This document shows, piece by piece, positions 17,778-27,197 of a stretch of 33,600 nucleotides of DNA (the first letter of the stretch is position 1; every line of letters starts with the position of its first letter). Made by a program: the position numbers and the translations under genes. The DNA is from Chloroflexota bacterium. GTDB lineage: Bacteria; Chloroflexota; Dehalococcoidia; Tepidiformales; Tepidiformaceae. The notes beneath the pieces are model-generated. The model saw nothing but the letters and a program-made list of their open reading frames with translations. It searched no databases and had not been told where the DNA came from. The stretch is from positions 1 to 33,600 of the forward strand of contig CAUJEQ010000052.1 of NCBI GenBank assembly GCA_963169135.1, given 5' to 3'.

Positions 17778-18860
17778 GTGCCACGCAGTCTCATTCCACT
17801 TTCGCTCGGGACGTTCGCTGTTGTTGCAGCGGTTGTCGCCTGGGCTGTCTTCGGCCCACGCCAGACCGGGACGGACGTGGCGCCAATGGTTGCCGCACCC
17901 CTCGGCGACGTGCGCGCTATCGCGTACTCCGTCCCGGCCGAGGGTGGCGTCGACCACCTGGTTGTCCGCAATGCCGCGACGGGCTCAGAACCGGAGCTCG
18001 TCGCCGTGATTCCGCACTTCCCCGGCTTCCATGCCAGGGGTTCGGCGTCTCCTCTCGGTGACCGGGTAGCCGTCCTGTCCGTCACCTCCGGCGTGTTTGC
18101 GTCGCTCTACGTGGTCGATGTCGCAGCTCGCGAGACCACCGCCGTGAACGGCAGCCTGGACTATCTCAGCGCGTTGGCGTGGTCCCCGGATGGCCAGCGC
18201 CTCGCGGCAGTCCAATCTTCCGCCGAGGACGGCTCCAGGGTGGCGCGGGTGCTCGAATTCGATGTCGCCGCCGGTGCGGCCCGGATGGTGGCTGAGTTCC
18301 GGAATCCATTCGCGGTGGCGCCGGTCGGGTACAGCATCGATGGCGAGCGGCTGTTTGTCGTTGTCGTCGACGAGACCGGGTCGCACCTCTGGGAACGGCG
18401 CGGTGGCGAAGTCCGGCGCCTGGCCGAACTCAGCCCCGGACGGACGCGAGACTGGGCACTCAGTCCGGGAGGCTCACGCCTGGCGTTCGTCGATGTGCTC
18501 GGGGGGGGCTCGCGTACCTACGTCGGCCGTGTCCTGACCATCGCAACCGGCACCATCTCCACGCAGCCGGCGGAAAAGGACCAGCTCGGCGCCGCCTGGG
18601 AACCGGGATCGCCAGTCCCGGTGTTTGGCGGTCCCGGGGGCGCCCTGGCACTGGAAGAGCCCGGCCCCGAAGGGGGCTACGTGGTCCCGCTGGACTGGGC
18701 CCCGGCAGGCGACACCTGGGTCGCAACCGTCATCGTCCCCGGCGCGGATCGGACGCTCCGCGCCGAGGAGTTCATTGAGCTACAGACCCGGTCGTCCCGC
18801 GAGCGGATTGCGGTCGAACCGGGATCATCATTCTTCGGCTGGGTCCGAAGCCTCGACTAA
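17778..18860 (+). CDS. Membrane-anchored beta-propeller (TolB/WD40-like) protein, paralog A
   Basis: GTG start: MPRSLIPLSLGTFAVVAAVVAWAVFGPRQ... (N-terminal TM), repeats such as LSALAWSPDGQRLAAV and TRDWALSPGGSRLAFVD. Confidence 0.75.
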   Translation: MPRSLIPLSLGTFAVVAAVVAWAVFGPRQTGTDVAPMVAAPLGDVRAIAYSVPAEGGVDHLVVRNAATGSEPELVAVIPHFPGFHARGSASPLGDRVAVLSVTSGVFASLYVVDVAARETTAVNGSLDYLSALAWSPDGQRLAAVQSSAEDGSRVARVLEFDVAAGAARMVAEFRNPFAVAPVGYSIDGERLFVVVVDETGSHLWERRGGEVRRLAELSPGRTRDWALSPGGSRLAFVDVLGGGSRTYVGRVLTIATGTISTQPAEKDQLGAAWEPGSPVPVFGGPGGALALEEPGPEGGYVVPLDWAPAGDTWVATVIVPGADRTLRAEEFIELQTRSSRERIAVEPGSSFFGWVRSLD

Positions 18861-18882
18861 TCAAACGTACGGAGCTCACTCT

Positions 18883-20004
18883 TTGGCTGTTTCACGACGG
18901 ACCATGGCCGCACAAACCAGTGTCTCCCGCCTCATCATCGGAGTGACGGTGCTGGCCGCCATCATCGCCATCGCGCCGATTGTCGCCGCTGCCTTCGGCA
19001 TTTCAGGGCAGCGGGTGGTCCCGCGCACTGCCTTCGCGAGCGCACCGTCCGGCAACTACGCCGTGGTCTCGAGGACCGAAGGCCAGTACGACATCGTGGC
19101 CGTCGCCTGGGCCGAGAACCCCGGCGCCATCACCGAGGTGGCCCGTGTCCCGCACATCGACGGCATGGGCGCCACGGGCTCGGTCTCTCCCGATGGAACG
19201 AAGGTCGCCCTGGTGGCGGTCGATGCCGGGACCGCCACGCGACCGGTCGCATCGCTGATTACGGTCGACCTGGTAACCGGCGAGCTCTTCCGTGCAGCCC
19301 TGAACATCGAGCCGAACCAGGTGCCTGTCTGGGCGCCTGACAGCCAGTCGCTTGTGGTCACGCGAGGTGTGGCCTCGGGCACCTCGTCCGGCGCGATACA
19401 GGTCCTCCGCGTGGCCCTCCGCGGCACCGAGGACGTGCTCTGGACGCGCGACGCTGTTCTGGCGGTGTTCCCCGTCGGCTACGATCCCTCCGACTCGCTG
19501 ATCGCCGTGGTCATCGACGGGCGGGGTTCGACGGTCACACGCGCCGGCACAGACACGCTCTCGCTGGGGACGGCTATCACCCGGGACTGGCAGCTAAGCC
19601 CCGACGGCGCCCGGCTTGCCTACGTGGAAGCGAACACCGACAACGGCCTGCGTTACGTGGCTCGGACCGTCTCGCTGAGCGGCGCCACATCCGTCCAGGC
19701 ACAGTCGCTCTCTGCCGAAATCACGGCACTGGGCGTAGCCTGGGAGCCCAAGAGTGATCACCCGACCTTCGGAGTCGAACCAGGCCAAGAGACCGGCGGC
19801 GTCAGTGCCCAGGCCCTCAAGGCCGATGCCGGCGGATTCGACGTCCCCCTGGCATACGCGCCCGACGGCTCAACTCTGGCTGTGATGCGCTGGTCGGGTG
19901 AGAGCTTCCTCGATGCGGGTTCCGCGCGGTTGGAGCTGGTGGATGCGTCCGGCCGTGCCGCTATAGATGACTACACAAGGTTCCTCGGATGGGCGCGACG
20001 CTAG
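18883..20004 (+). CDS. Membrane-anchored beta-propeller-like protein, paralog B
   Basis: TTG at 18883 with GGAG 8 nt upstream (alternative ATG 18904, MAAQTSVSRLIIGVTVLAAIIAIAPIVAAAFG...); VSPDGTKVALVAV, TRDWQLSPDGARLAYVE and similar repeats. Confidence 0.75.
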   Translation: MAVSRRTMAAQTSVSRLIIGVTVLAAIIAIAPIVAAAFGISGQRVVPRTAFASAPSGNYAVVSRTEGQYDIVAVAWAENPGAITEVARVPHIDGMGATGSVSPDGTKVALVAVDAGTATRPVASLITVDLVTGELFRAALNIEPNQVPVWAPDSQSLVVTRGVASGTSSGAIQVLRVALRGTEDVLWTRDAVLAVFPVGYDPSDSLIAVVIDGRGSTVTRAGTDTLSLGTAITRDWQLSPDGARLAYVEANTDNGLRYVARTVSLSGATSVQAQSLSAEITALGVAWEPKSDHPTFGVEPGQETGGVSAQALKADAGGFDVPLAYAPDGSTLAVMRWSGESFLDAGSARLELVDASGRAAIDDYTRFLGWARR

Positions 20005-21818
20005 AACGATTCGCCGCGATGGCGGCCCTCGTCGCGCTTGCGTGTGCGTTCGCCGTCGGCAGTCCCGAATCGGGGAAGGCCGACCACTACGCGTGCCACC
20101 TGCCGAACCGTGGCTGGGGTTTCGACACCTACGAGTTTGAGGACTATGGCCAGCAATACGGGCGCGTGATCGAGCTTGCCGCCCGCGGGCTTGCCGTGCC
20201 GCAGGCGTACACGCTGAGCAACGGCGAAGTCATCGACGTAACCTACCAGGGCGTGGAAAGCGGCCCACGCTCGGCGCGCCTCCCGGCGGACAAAGCGAAC
20301 AGCATCCCCCCGTCGCTGTACAAAGCGATTGCCTGGATCGAATCCGACTATGGCAACGCGTCCCACAGCACGCCCTATGGCGGCGTCGGTTCCATCCTCC
20401 TGTCGATGGACTGCGGCTACGGCATCGGTCAGATCACGAGTGGCATGGGTCACTTGGCGGCCCCGCCGGCGCTCGACGTGCGCGTCCCTTCCGCACGCCA
20501 GGCGATCATCGGCACACATCCGATGTTCAATGTCGCCGAAGGTATTCGCATCCTGGCCGACAAGTGGAATAACGCCCCCGATCTCCGCCCTGTCGCCGGC
20601 AATGGCGACCCGCTGGCGCTCGAGGACTGGTACTACGCCGTCTGGAGCTACAACGGTTTCGCCTTCAGCAACCACCCCCTCAACCCGGCGAAGGACCCGC
20701 TCCGCGGGACAGTGTGGAACTGTGGAGACCCCAACGCACCGGGCTACGGCGTGTTTAACCGAAGCGACTACACCTATAACGAGGTGGTATACGGCTGCTT
20801 GCGCTACCCGCCGGTGGCGAAGGGCGCCACGTACCCGCCGCCGCTGGGCCAGCCCGGGGCACCGCCGCCCGCCGCTGGCGGCGCCAAGTTCGAGCCCGGG
20901 GACGCCGGCGTCGTCACCGGCACGGGCAACTGCCTGAATCTTCGCGCGGAACCGGCAAGCCCAACCGTCGTCACCTGCCTCTCCGACGGGACGGTGGTCA
21001 CCGTCCTGGGCGGTCCGGCTTCGGCCAATGGGCTGACCTGGTGGAACATCCAGGCGGCAGAATTCACCGGCTGGTCGGCCGACGAGTTCCTGACGAAAGT
21101 CACCAAACCCGACCCCGAAGCTCCCGTGAACCCGGAGGGCCGGCTCTGGCCGCCCCAGGTGTTCACGATGCCCAGCCTCACTGTGCCCCAGGTTGCATCG
21201 GCGCTCACAGCCGAGAACTACAACAGCTGCTCTGACGGGAGCTTCGACGAAGGCTGCGCTTCGATGGACTTCCCCACGACGATCCCCGAACTCGAAATCG
21301 TGCCCCACTTCGACACGACGCCGCCGGTCGATCCCGCTCTTGCGGCAGTGTTCCTGGGGAACCCGCAACTCCAGGTCGTTGGCGACCGCGCCGTTTCCAT
21401 CACCGCGAGCAAGACCAGTGCTACGTCGTCTGCCATCACCGTCCGCAACACGGGGACGTGGATCGCCCCATTCCGGGTGCGGACATCCGCCTCCTGGCTG
21501 ATCGTCCGGCACCCGAGCGACCCGCCAGGCCGCGTGGTCGACGGCGGCGTCGCCATCGGCAGCGAGACAGACGTGGTTGTGCAGAAGACGCCCCGGATCG
21601 CAACCCGTGGCCGGGACTCGGAACTGCAGATTACCGTCGATGCGGCCAACCTCCCAGAGGGTCAGCTCACCGGCACGATCATCATCGAGCCGCTGCTGGG
21701 CGGCGGCGGCATCACGACCATCACCGTGCAGGTCACCCGCGACAACACCGGAGGTGGAGCCCCGGGCCCCGGCTTCAAGTCGGTGCTGCCCGGGATCACC
21801 TACGAGGGCTCGCCGTAG
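19989..21818 (+). CDS. Secreted lytic-transglycosylase-like protein with SH3b-like and Ig/BACON-like C-terminal domains
   Basis: Signal peptide; IPPSLYKAIAWIESDYGNASHS...CGYGIGQITSGMGH (SLT-type Glu and GYGIGQ motif); GVVTGTGNCLNLRAEPASPTVVTCLSDGTVVTVLGG...WWNIQAAEFTGWSADEFL (SH3b-like); late NTGTWIAPFRVRTSASWLIVRHPSDPPGRV. 16-bp overlap with the preceding gene. Confidence 0.82.
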   Translation: MGATLERFAAMAALVALACAFAVGSPESGKADHYACHLPNRGWGFDTYEFEDYGQQYGRVIELAARGLAVPQAYTLSNGEVIDVTYQGVESGPRSARLPADKANSIPPSLYKAIAWIESDYGNASHSTPYGGVGSILLSMDCGYGIGQITSGMGHLAAPPALDVRVPSARQAIIGTHPMFNVAEGIRILADKWNNAPDLRPVAGNGDPLALEDWYYAVWSYNGFAFSNHPLNPAKDPLRGTVWNCGDPNAPGYGVFNRSDYTYNEVVYGCLRYPPVAKGATYPPPLGQPGAPPPAAGGAKFEPGDAGVVTGTGNCLNLRAEPASPTVVTCLSDGTVVTVLGGPASANGLTWWNIQAAEFTGWSADEFLTKVTKPDPEAPVNPEGRLWPPQVFTMPSLTVPQVASALTAENYNSCSDGSFDEGCASMDFPTTIPELEIVPHFDTTPPVDPALAAVFLGNPQLQVVGDRAVSITASKTSATSSAITVRNTGTWIAPFRVRTSASWLIVRHPSDPPGRVVDGGVAIGSETDVVVQKTPRIATRGRDSELQITVDAANLPEGQLTGTIIIEPLLGGGGITTITVQVTRDNTGGGAPGPGFKSVLPGITYEGSP

Positions 21819-21827
21819 CCCTGGCAG

Positions 21828-23885
21828 CTAATGCGCCTCTTCGAGTTCCTTCTTGTGGTCGGCGACGACCTTCTGGGCGATGTGCGACGGCACATCACCG
21901 TAGTGATCGAAAGCGAGCGAGAAGGCACCTCGTCCCTGGGTGATCGAACGAAGGTCGGATGCGTAGCGCTGCACTTCGGCGAGCGGAACCTCGGCTTCGA
22001 TGACGCTCGACCCGCCGTCAGGATTGATACCGTGGATCTTCGCGCGCCTGGTGTTCAGGTCGCTGACCACGTCACCCGCATGCTCTTCCGGCGCCCAGAC
22101 CGTGATGGTCATCACCGGTTCGAGGAGCGTCCCCCCGACTCCGTTGATAGCCTCCTTGAGCGCCTGCGAAGCTGCGACCTTGAAGGCCATCTCGCTCGAG
22201 TCAACCGGATGGTGCTTGCCATCGAGGAGCGTAACCTGGCAGTCGGTCAGCTCGTAGCCGGCGAATACGCCGCCGTGGGCCGTTTCCATTACGCCTTTTT
22301 CGACCGCCGGGATGAATTCCTTCGGCACCGAACCGCCAACCACCCGCGTGTTGAACTGGACCCCAGAACCCCGCTCGAGCGGTTCGACCTCGAGGACAAC
22401 CTTTGCGTACTGGCCATGGCCACCGGTCTGCTTCTTGTGCGTGAACTCCGCCTGGCTCTTGCGGGCGACGGTTTCCCGATAGGGAACGCGCGGCAGGCTG
22501 AGTTCGACGTCAACGTTGAACTTCCGCTTGAGCCGCTCGATGGTCACGTCCAGGTGGGCCTCACCGAGTCCCGCCAGGACAACCTCGCCCGTCCCCATGT
22601 CGCGGCTCAGTAGCAGACCCGGGTCCTCTTCTACCATCCGCTGGAGGCTCGGTCCCAGCTTGTCGACGGCCGCCTTGCCCACCGGGTGAACCGCCATACT
22701 GAAAACCGGCGCCGGGAAGGCGATCGGTGGCAGCTTCAACGGCTGCTCCTTTGGCCCGAGAGTGTCGCCGGTGGCTGTGTGCGCGAGCTTCGCCACGACG
22801 CCAATGTCGCCGGCGTTCAGCTCCGAAACTTGAATCTGCTCCTTGCCACGCTGGAGGTAGAGCGTTCCAAGGCGTTCGTCGGCTTCCTTGTTCGCGTTCC
22901 AGAGATGGCTGTCGGCGGTCACTTTCCCGCTGATCACCCGCAGATAGGTGAGCCGCCCCACGAAGGGGTCCGCCGCAGTCTTGAACACGAGCGCGCGCGT
23001 CGGAGCGTTCGGTTCAGGTTTGAGGGCCACGCCATCCGCCTCGATCGGATCGCGGTCGAGCGGCGATGGACCGCTGAATGCGATGTTGTGCAGCAGTTGG
23101 CGAACGCCGATGAGCTTCGTCGCCGACGAGCACAGGACCGGGATGATCAGGTTGCGATCGAGCCCGCCGTGCAGCACTTTCCGCAGTTCGTCTTCGCTCA
23201 GTTCCTCGTCGGCAAAGTACTTTGCCATCAGGTCTTCGTCGGTCTCGACGATGCCTTCGATCAGCTGCGCCCGGAGTTCGTCGGCGTGGCTCACCATCTC
23301 AGCAGGGATGGGGACCTCTTCCGCCGTTTCGCCGATATACGCGCGCATGTGCAGGAGATCGATCACTCCTTCGAACGATTCGTGTGCGCCGATCGGGATC
23401 TGCAAGGGCATCACCTTGTGACCCCAGCGCTCCTGCAATCTGCCAAGCACGGAGTCGAAATCCGCGTTCTCACGGTCCATCCGGTTGACCACGATCATGC
23501 GGGGGAGGTTGAGCCTTTCGATGATGCCCCAGGCGCGATCGGTGCCTACCTCCGGCCCCGAGACGGCATCGACCACGACCACCGCCATGTCCGCCGCGTG
23601 GGCGCCGCACAGGACTTCCGACACGAAGTCCGCGTAGCCCGGCGTGTCGATGATGTTGATCTTCCGGCCTTCCCACTCCACCGGAACGATGGCCAGGTTC
23701 AGGCTGAACTTCCGCTTGTGTTCATCGTCGTCGTAGTCACTGACGGTGTTCTGGTCCTGGATGGTGCCGAAGCGCGTGCTTCCGCCGCTCTCGTACAACG
23801 CTGCTTCGGTAAGCATCGTCTTCCCAACGCTGCCGTGGCCAACCAGGACCACATTACGGATGTCTTCGGTCGGATAGACCTTCAT
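21828..23885 (-). CDS. EF-G-like (EF-G-2/FusA2-type) translational GTPase
   Basis: ATG 23885 preceded by TGGAGG: MKVYPTEDIRNVVLVGHGSVGKTMLTEAALYESGG...INIIDTPGYADFVSEVLCG...VVNRMD...; EF-G domains II-V recognisable (THKKQTGGHGQYAKVVLEVEPL). Confidence 0.9.
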   Translation of the reverse strand: MKVYPTEDIRNVVLVGHGSVGKTMLTEAALYESGGSTRFGTIQDQNTVSDYDDDEHKRKFSLNLAIVPVEWEGRKINIIDTPGYADFVSEVLCGAHAADMAVVVVDAVSGPEVGTDRAWGIIERLNLPRMIVVNRMDRENADFDSVLGRLQERWGHKVMPLQIPIGAHESFEGVIDLLHMRAYIGETAEEVPIPAEMVSHADELRAQLIEGIVETDEDLMAKYFADEELSEDELRKVLHGGLDRNLIIPVLCSSATKLIGVRQLLHNIAFSGPSPLDRDPIEADGVALKPEPNAPTRALVFKTAADPFVGRLTYLRVISGKVTADSHLWNANKEADERLGTLYLQRGKEQIQVSELNAGDIGVVAKLAHTATGDTLGPKEQPLKLPPIAFPAPVFSMAVHPVGKAAVDKLGPSLQRMVEEDPGLLLSRDMGTGEVVLAGLGEAHLDVTIERLKRKFNVDVELSLPRVPYRETVARKSQAEFTHKKQTGGHGQYAKVVLEVEPLERGSGVQFNTRVVGGSVPKEFIPAVEKGVMETAHGGVFAGYELTDCQVTLLDGKHHPVDSSEMAFKVAASQALKEAINGVGGTLLEPVMTITVWAPEEHAGDVVSDLNTRRAKIHGINPDGGSSVIEAEVPLAEVQRYASDLRSITQGRGAFSLAFDHYGDVPSHIAQKVVADHKKELEEAH

Positions 23886-24090
23886 AGACGCAAACCTCCA
23901 TTCACTGGGGTGACCCGTGGTTCCCGATTCTACGCATGCCGGAGAAGGCCCCTCAATGCCCACCTGTTGCGCGGTTAATGCGCGGCGACCGCGTCACCCG
24001 GTGACGCACCTGAAAACGAGCATAGTCCGAGTCAATTGGCCCCGCGCGCACGCGGGCCGTAGACTGCTCGTTCGCACGGATGTTCGCACC

Positions 24091-26829
24091 ATGACCCGCA
24101 CCTATGTCGCATTGGACCTCGAGACCACGGGCCTCGATCCCGAGCAGGACCGCATCATCGAGATCGGCGCCGTCCGGTTCGACGCGTCCGGGCGGGAGCT
24201 TGAGTCCTACCAGCAGCTCATCAATCCCGGCCGCGAAATCCCGCCGTTCATCGAGCGCTTTACCGGCGTGACCAACGACATGGTCGCCAATGCGCCTGGC
24301 GTTGCGGTGGCCGCTCCCGAACTGGAGACCTTCATCGGCGGCAGCCAGGTCGTCGGACATAACATCGGCTTCGACCTCAACTACCTTGCCCGCGCAGGCG
24401 TTCGCCTTCGAGTTGAGGCTCTCGATACCGCCGAGCTGGCGCGGTATCTGGTGCCGCGCCTGCGGTCGCACGGCCTCGCCGAGGTCGCACGCGAGTTGGA
24501 GGTTGAGGCGATCGACCACCACCGGGCGCTCAACGACGCGCGCACGGCTGCCGCGGTGTTCGCCCGCCTCCTCGCTCGCGCCGCCGCCCTGGAGCCTGCC
24601 CAGCGCAGTCAGCTCGCCCGCTTCGTCGCGATTAATCAGCCCATCCTTGCCGCCGTCATCGCCGGTGAGGCGCACGCGGAGGACGTCTCGGCGCGGCACA
24701 TTCCCGCCCTGAGCCAGGCTCCCGACTACCCGGCGCTCGAACCCCAGGACCCGCCCCTGCCGGTCACGGCGGCCGACCTCGACGCCGGCTTGCGGGCGGC
24801 CGCCGCCGTGATCGAGCGCTTCGAGGAGCGGCCCGAGCAGCGCCAGATGGCCGAGGCTGTCCGCCAGTCGTTCGCCCGGGGCGGGCACTACCTCATCGAG
24901 GCGGGCACGGGCGTCGGGAAGTCGCTGGCTTACCTGCTCCCGGCAGCCATCGACGCAGTTCGGAACGGCCGCCGGGTGGTGGTTTCCACCAACACCATCG
25001 CCCTTCAGGAACAGCTGCTCGCCAAGGACATCCCCGCCCTCCGGCGAATCATGGCCGAGGCCGGGATCATCGATACCGAGGAGGACCTGCGTGCCAGCCT
25101 CCTGAAGGGGCGCGCGAACTACCTCTGCCTCCAGCGGTGGATCGCCAACTACGCCTCCGGGCTTGGCGATCCCGACTTCGCCCGCCTTGGTTCCGCGATG
25201 CTGCTCTGGCTGCCCGAGACGCAGACCGGCGACCGGTCCGAACTCAACCTGGCCCCCGACGAGTGGGTCTCGTGGCAACGCTTCAGCGCCCAGGATGCTG
25301 ACTGCCTCTCGAAACAGAACCGTTACGTCCGCGAGGGCCACTGTTTCTTGCTGCGCGCGCGAAAGTCCGCAGAATCGGCGCACATCCTGGTGGTGAACCA
25401 CGCGCTCCTGTTGGCGGACCTCGCGGCCGGGGGAAGCGCCATCCCGGAGTTCGACCACCTCGTGATCGACGAAGCGCACAACGTCGAGGATGTCGCCACC
25501 AACCAGTTCGGCGCGAGCCTGAGCCTTCGCCGCACGATCGACGCGCTCGACGGCGTCCACCGCCGCGGGGGGCGCGAGCAGCGCGAGGGCGGTGTGGCCA
25601 CCCTGTTGCGCGCCCTGCCCCAGGAGGCGTTCGGGCTACTGGCGAAATCGCTGGAGGACTCGGTCGCGCGTTGCTTCGAACATGCGGCCCCGTTCTTCGC
25701 AGCGCTCGGAAAGCTCACTCCTGCGGGGGAGGACGACCGGCAGCTGCTTACCGCGGCCATCCGGCATGGTGACCGCTGGGAGGCCGTTGAGGATGCGTGG
25801 GACGGCTTCCTGCGGGCACTGCGAGACCTGGAAGCTCGTGGCGCCACGGCCGCGAAAGCCGTATCCGAGGCCGCCGTTGAGTCGGCGGATGTCCTGGCGG
25901 ACGAATTCGAGGCAGCACTCCGTAAGATCCAGGAGCTCCACCTGCTGGCGGAACGGCTGATGGGCTCGCCCGGCGACGACACGATCGCCTGGACCGGCCG
26001 CGACCGCGACGGGAACGGCAACTTGAACTCGGCGCCCCTGGAGGTGGGGCCGCGGCTCTGGGAGGAACTGTTCTCAAAGACCGAGACCGTCATCGCGACC
26101 AGTGCCACCCTGAGCGCGAACGGGGACATGAGCTTTGCCGCGCGCCGTCTCGGCCTCCAGGACCCCGAGATGCTCCAGCTCGGCTCGCCCTTCAACTACC
26201 GCGAAGCGACACTCCTGGCCGCTGTGGGGGACGTTCCTGACCCGTCGGCCCGGGAGTACCTGGACGCCGTGGCAAGGGCGGTCATCGAACTGACCGACGC
26301 CTCCGGAGGCCGCGCGCTCGCCCTTTTCACGTCGAACGCTGCTCTTCGGCGCGTGGCCGACCTGGTCCGGAGCGAACTCGATGCGCGCGGCATCCTGGCG
26401 CTCGCACAGGGGGTTGATGGTTCGCCGCGCCAGCTGACCGAACAGCTGCGCTCGAACCCGCGCACGCTGGTGCTCGGCACCGCCAGCTTCTGGGAGGGCA
26501 TCGATATCCGGGGCGACGCGCTCTCGATGCTTATCATCGCCAGGCTGCCGTTCGGCGTGCCATCGGACCCGGTGTTCAAGGCCCGCTCGGAGCAGTACTC
26601 GAGCCCGTTCAACGACTACGCCCTGCCGTCGGCCATCCTCCGCTTCCGCCAGGGCTTTGGCCGGCTCATCCGCGACAAGACCGACCGCGGGGTGGTCGCA
26701 GTCCTCGACCGGCGGCTCTGGGAAAAGCAGTACGGGAAGGCGTTCCTGAATTCGCTGCCGGACTGCACGCGGCTGAAGGCGCCGACGCTGGAGGTGGCGG
26801 AGGCCGCCCGCGACTGGCTCTCGCGATGA
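24091..26829 (+). CDS. dinG: DnaQ-like 3'-5' exonuclease fused to DinG-family helicase
   Basis: MTRTYVALDLETTGLDPEQDRIIEIGAVRF...HNIGFDLNYLA...HHRALNDART (DEDDh exonuclease) then EAGTGVGKSLAYLLPAAIDAV, LVIDEAHNVEDVA, LGTASFWEGIDIRGDAL, RFRQGFGRLIRDKTDRGVV. Confidence 0.93.
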   Translation: MTRTYVALDLETTGLDPEQDRIIEIGAVRFDASGRELESYQQLINPGREIPPFIERFTGVTNDMVANAPGVAVAAPELETFIGGSQVVGHNIGFDLNYLARAGVRLRVEALDTAELARYLVPRLRSHGLAEVARELEVEAIDHHRALNDARTAAAVFARLLARAAALEPAQRSQLARFVAINQPILAAVIAGEAHAEDVSARHIPALSQAPDYPALEPQDPPLPVTAADLDAGLRAAAAVIERFEERPEQRQMAEAVRQSFARGGHYLIEAGTGVGKSLAYLLPAAIDAVRNGRRVVVSTNTIALQEQLLAKDIPALRRIMAEAGIIDTEEDLRASLLKGRANYLCLQRWIANYASGLGDPDFARLGSAMLLWLPETQTGDRSELNLAPDEWVSWQRFSAQDADCLSKQNRYVREGHCFLLRARKSAESAHILVVNHALLLADLAAGGSAIPEFDHLVIDEAHNVEDVATNQFGASLSLRRTIDALDGVHRRGGREQREGGVATLLRALPQEAFGLLAKSLEDSVARCFEHAAPFFAALGKLTPAGEDDRQLLTAAIRHGDRWEAVEDAWDGFLRALRDLEARGATAAKAVSEAAVESADVLADEFEAALRKIQELHLLAERLMGSPGDDTIAWTGRDRDGNGNLNSAPLEVGPRLWEELFSKTETVIATSATLSANGDMSFAARRLGLQDPEMLQLGSPFNYREATLLAAVGDVPDPSAREYLDAVARAVIELTDASGGRALALFTSNAALRRVADLVRSELDARGILALAQGVDGSPRQLTEQLRSNPRTLVLGTASFWEGIDIRGDALSMLIIARLPFGVPSDPVFKARSEQYSSPFNDYALPSAILRFRQGFGRLIRDKTDRGVVAVLDRRLWEKQYGKAFLNSLPDCTRLKAPTLEVAEAARDWLSR

Positions 26830-27197
26830 CCGTGGCAGAGCAGCTTGCCGCTCACGGCGAGCGCTTCGACCTGGTGGCCGCCGGGCCGGCCAGCCTGACC
26901 GTCCGCCGCATTGGCGATGGCAAGGACGTGGGCATGGCCGAGGTCGATGCGGATGACCCTCAGGGGCTGACAATCCATCGGCTGTGTATCGATGAGGCGC
27001 ACCGGAGCTACGGTGCTGGTTCGGAGGCCGCATGGCTGCTTGTGCAGGCGGCGGAACGGGCCGGGTATGTGCGCCTGCGCGCGTGGGCGCATCCGTCGCT
27101 GGGGCTTTCGGTCTACTTCTGGATTCGCATGGGCTTCAGCCCCCGCCACGGACAGGGGCCGGAAGGCGGCATCTGGTTCGAGCGGAGGCTTGGGTGA
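26826..27197 (+). CDS. GNAT-like N-acetyltransferase-family protein
   Basis: GMAEVDADDPQGLTIHRLCIDEAHRSYGAGSEAAWLLVQAAERAGYVRLRAWAHPSLGLSVYFWIRMGFSPRHGQGPEGGIWFERRL; ATGA overlap with dinG stop. Confidence 0.65.
   Translation: MTVAEQLAAHGERFDLVAAGPASLTVRRIGDGKDVGMAEVDADDPQGLTIHRLCIDEAHRSYGAGSEAAWLLVQAAERAGYVRLRAWAHPSLGLSVYFWIRMGFSPRHGQGPEGGIWFERRLG

Noticed and set aside
20001-21512. 503-aa minus-strand ORF opposite the lytic-transglycosylase gene
   Set aside because: Low-complexity GC-rich translation, no domain signal; sense strand has a signal peptide and SLT/SH3 motifs.
21800-21830. Hairpin GGGCT-CGCCGT-AGCCC at the convergent end of the transglycosylase and EF-G-like genes
   Set aside because: Only 5 bp, inside coding sequence and without a T-tract; insufficient for a terminator call.
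22686-23978. 430-aa plus-strand ORF opposite the EF-G-like gene
   Set aside because: Shadow ORF; sense frame is clearly a translational GTPase.
23953-25560. 535-aa minus-strand ORF antisense to dinG
   Set aside because: Shadow ORF typical of GC-rich coding DNA; Arg/Gly/Asp-rich with no recognisable motifs, while the sense frame has clear exonuclease/helicase motifs.
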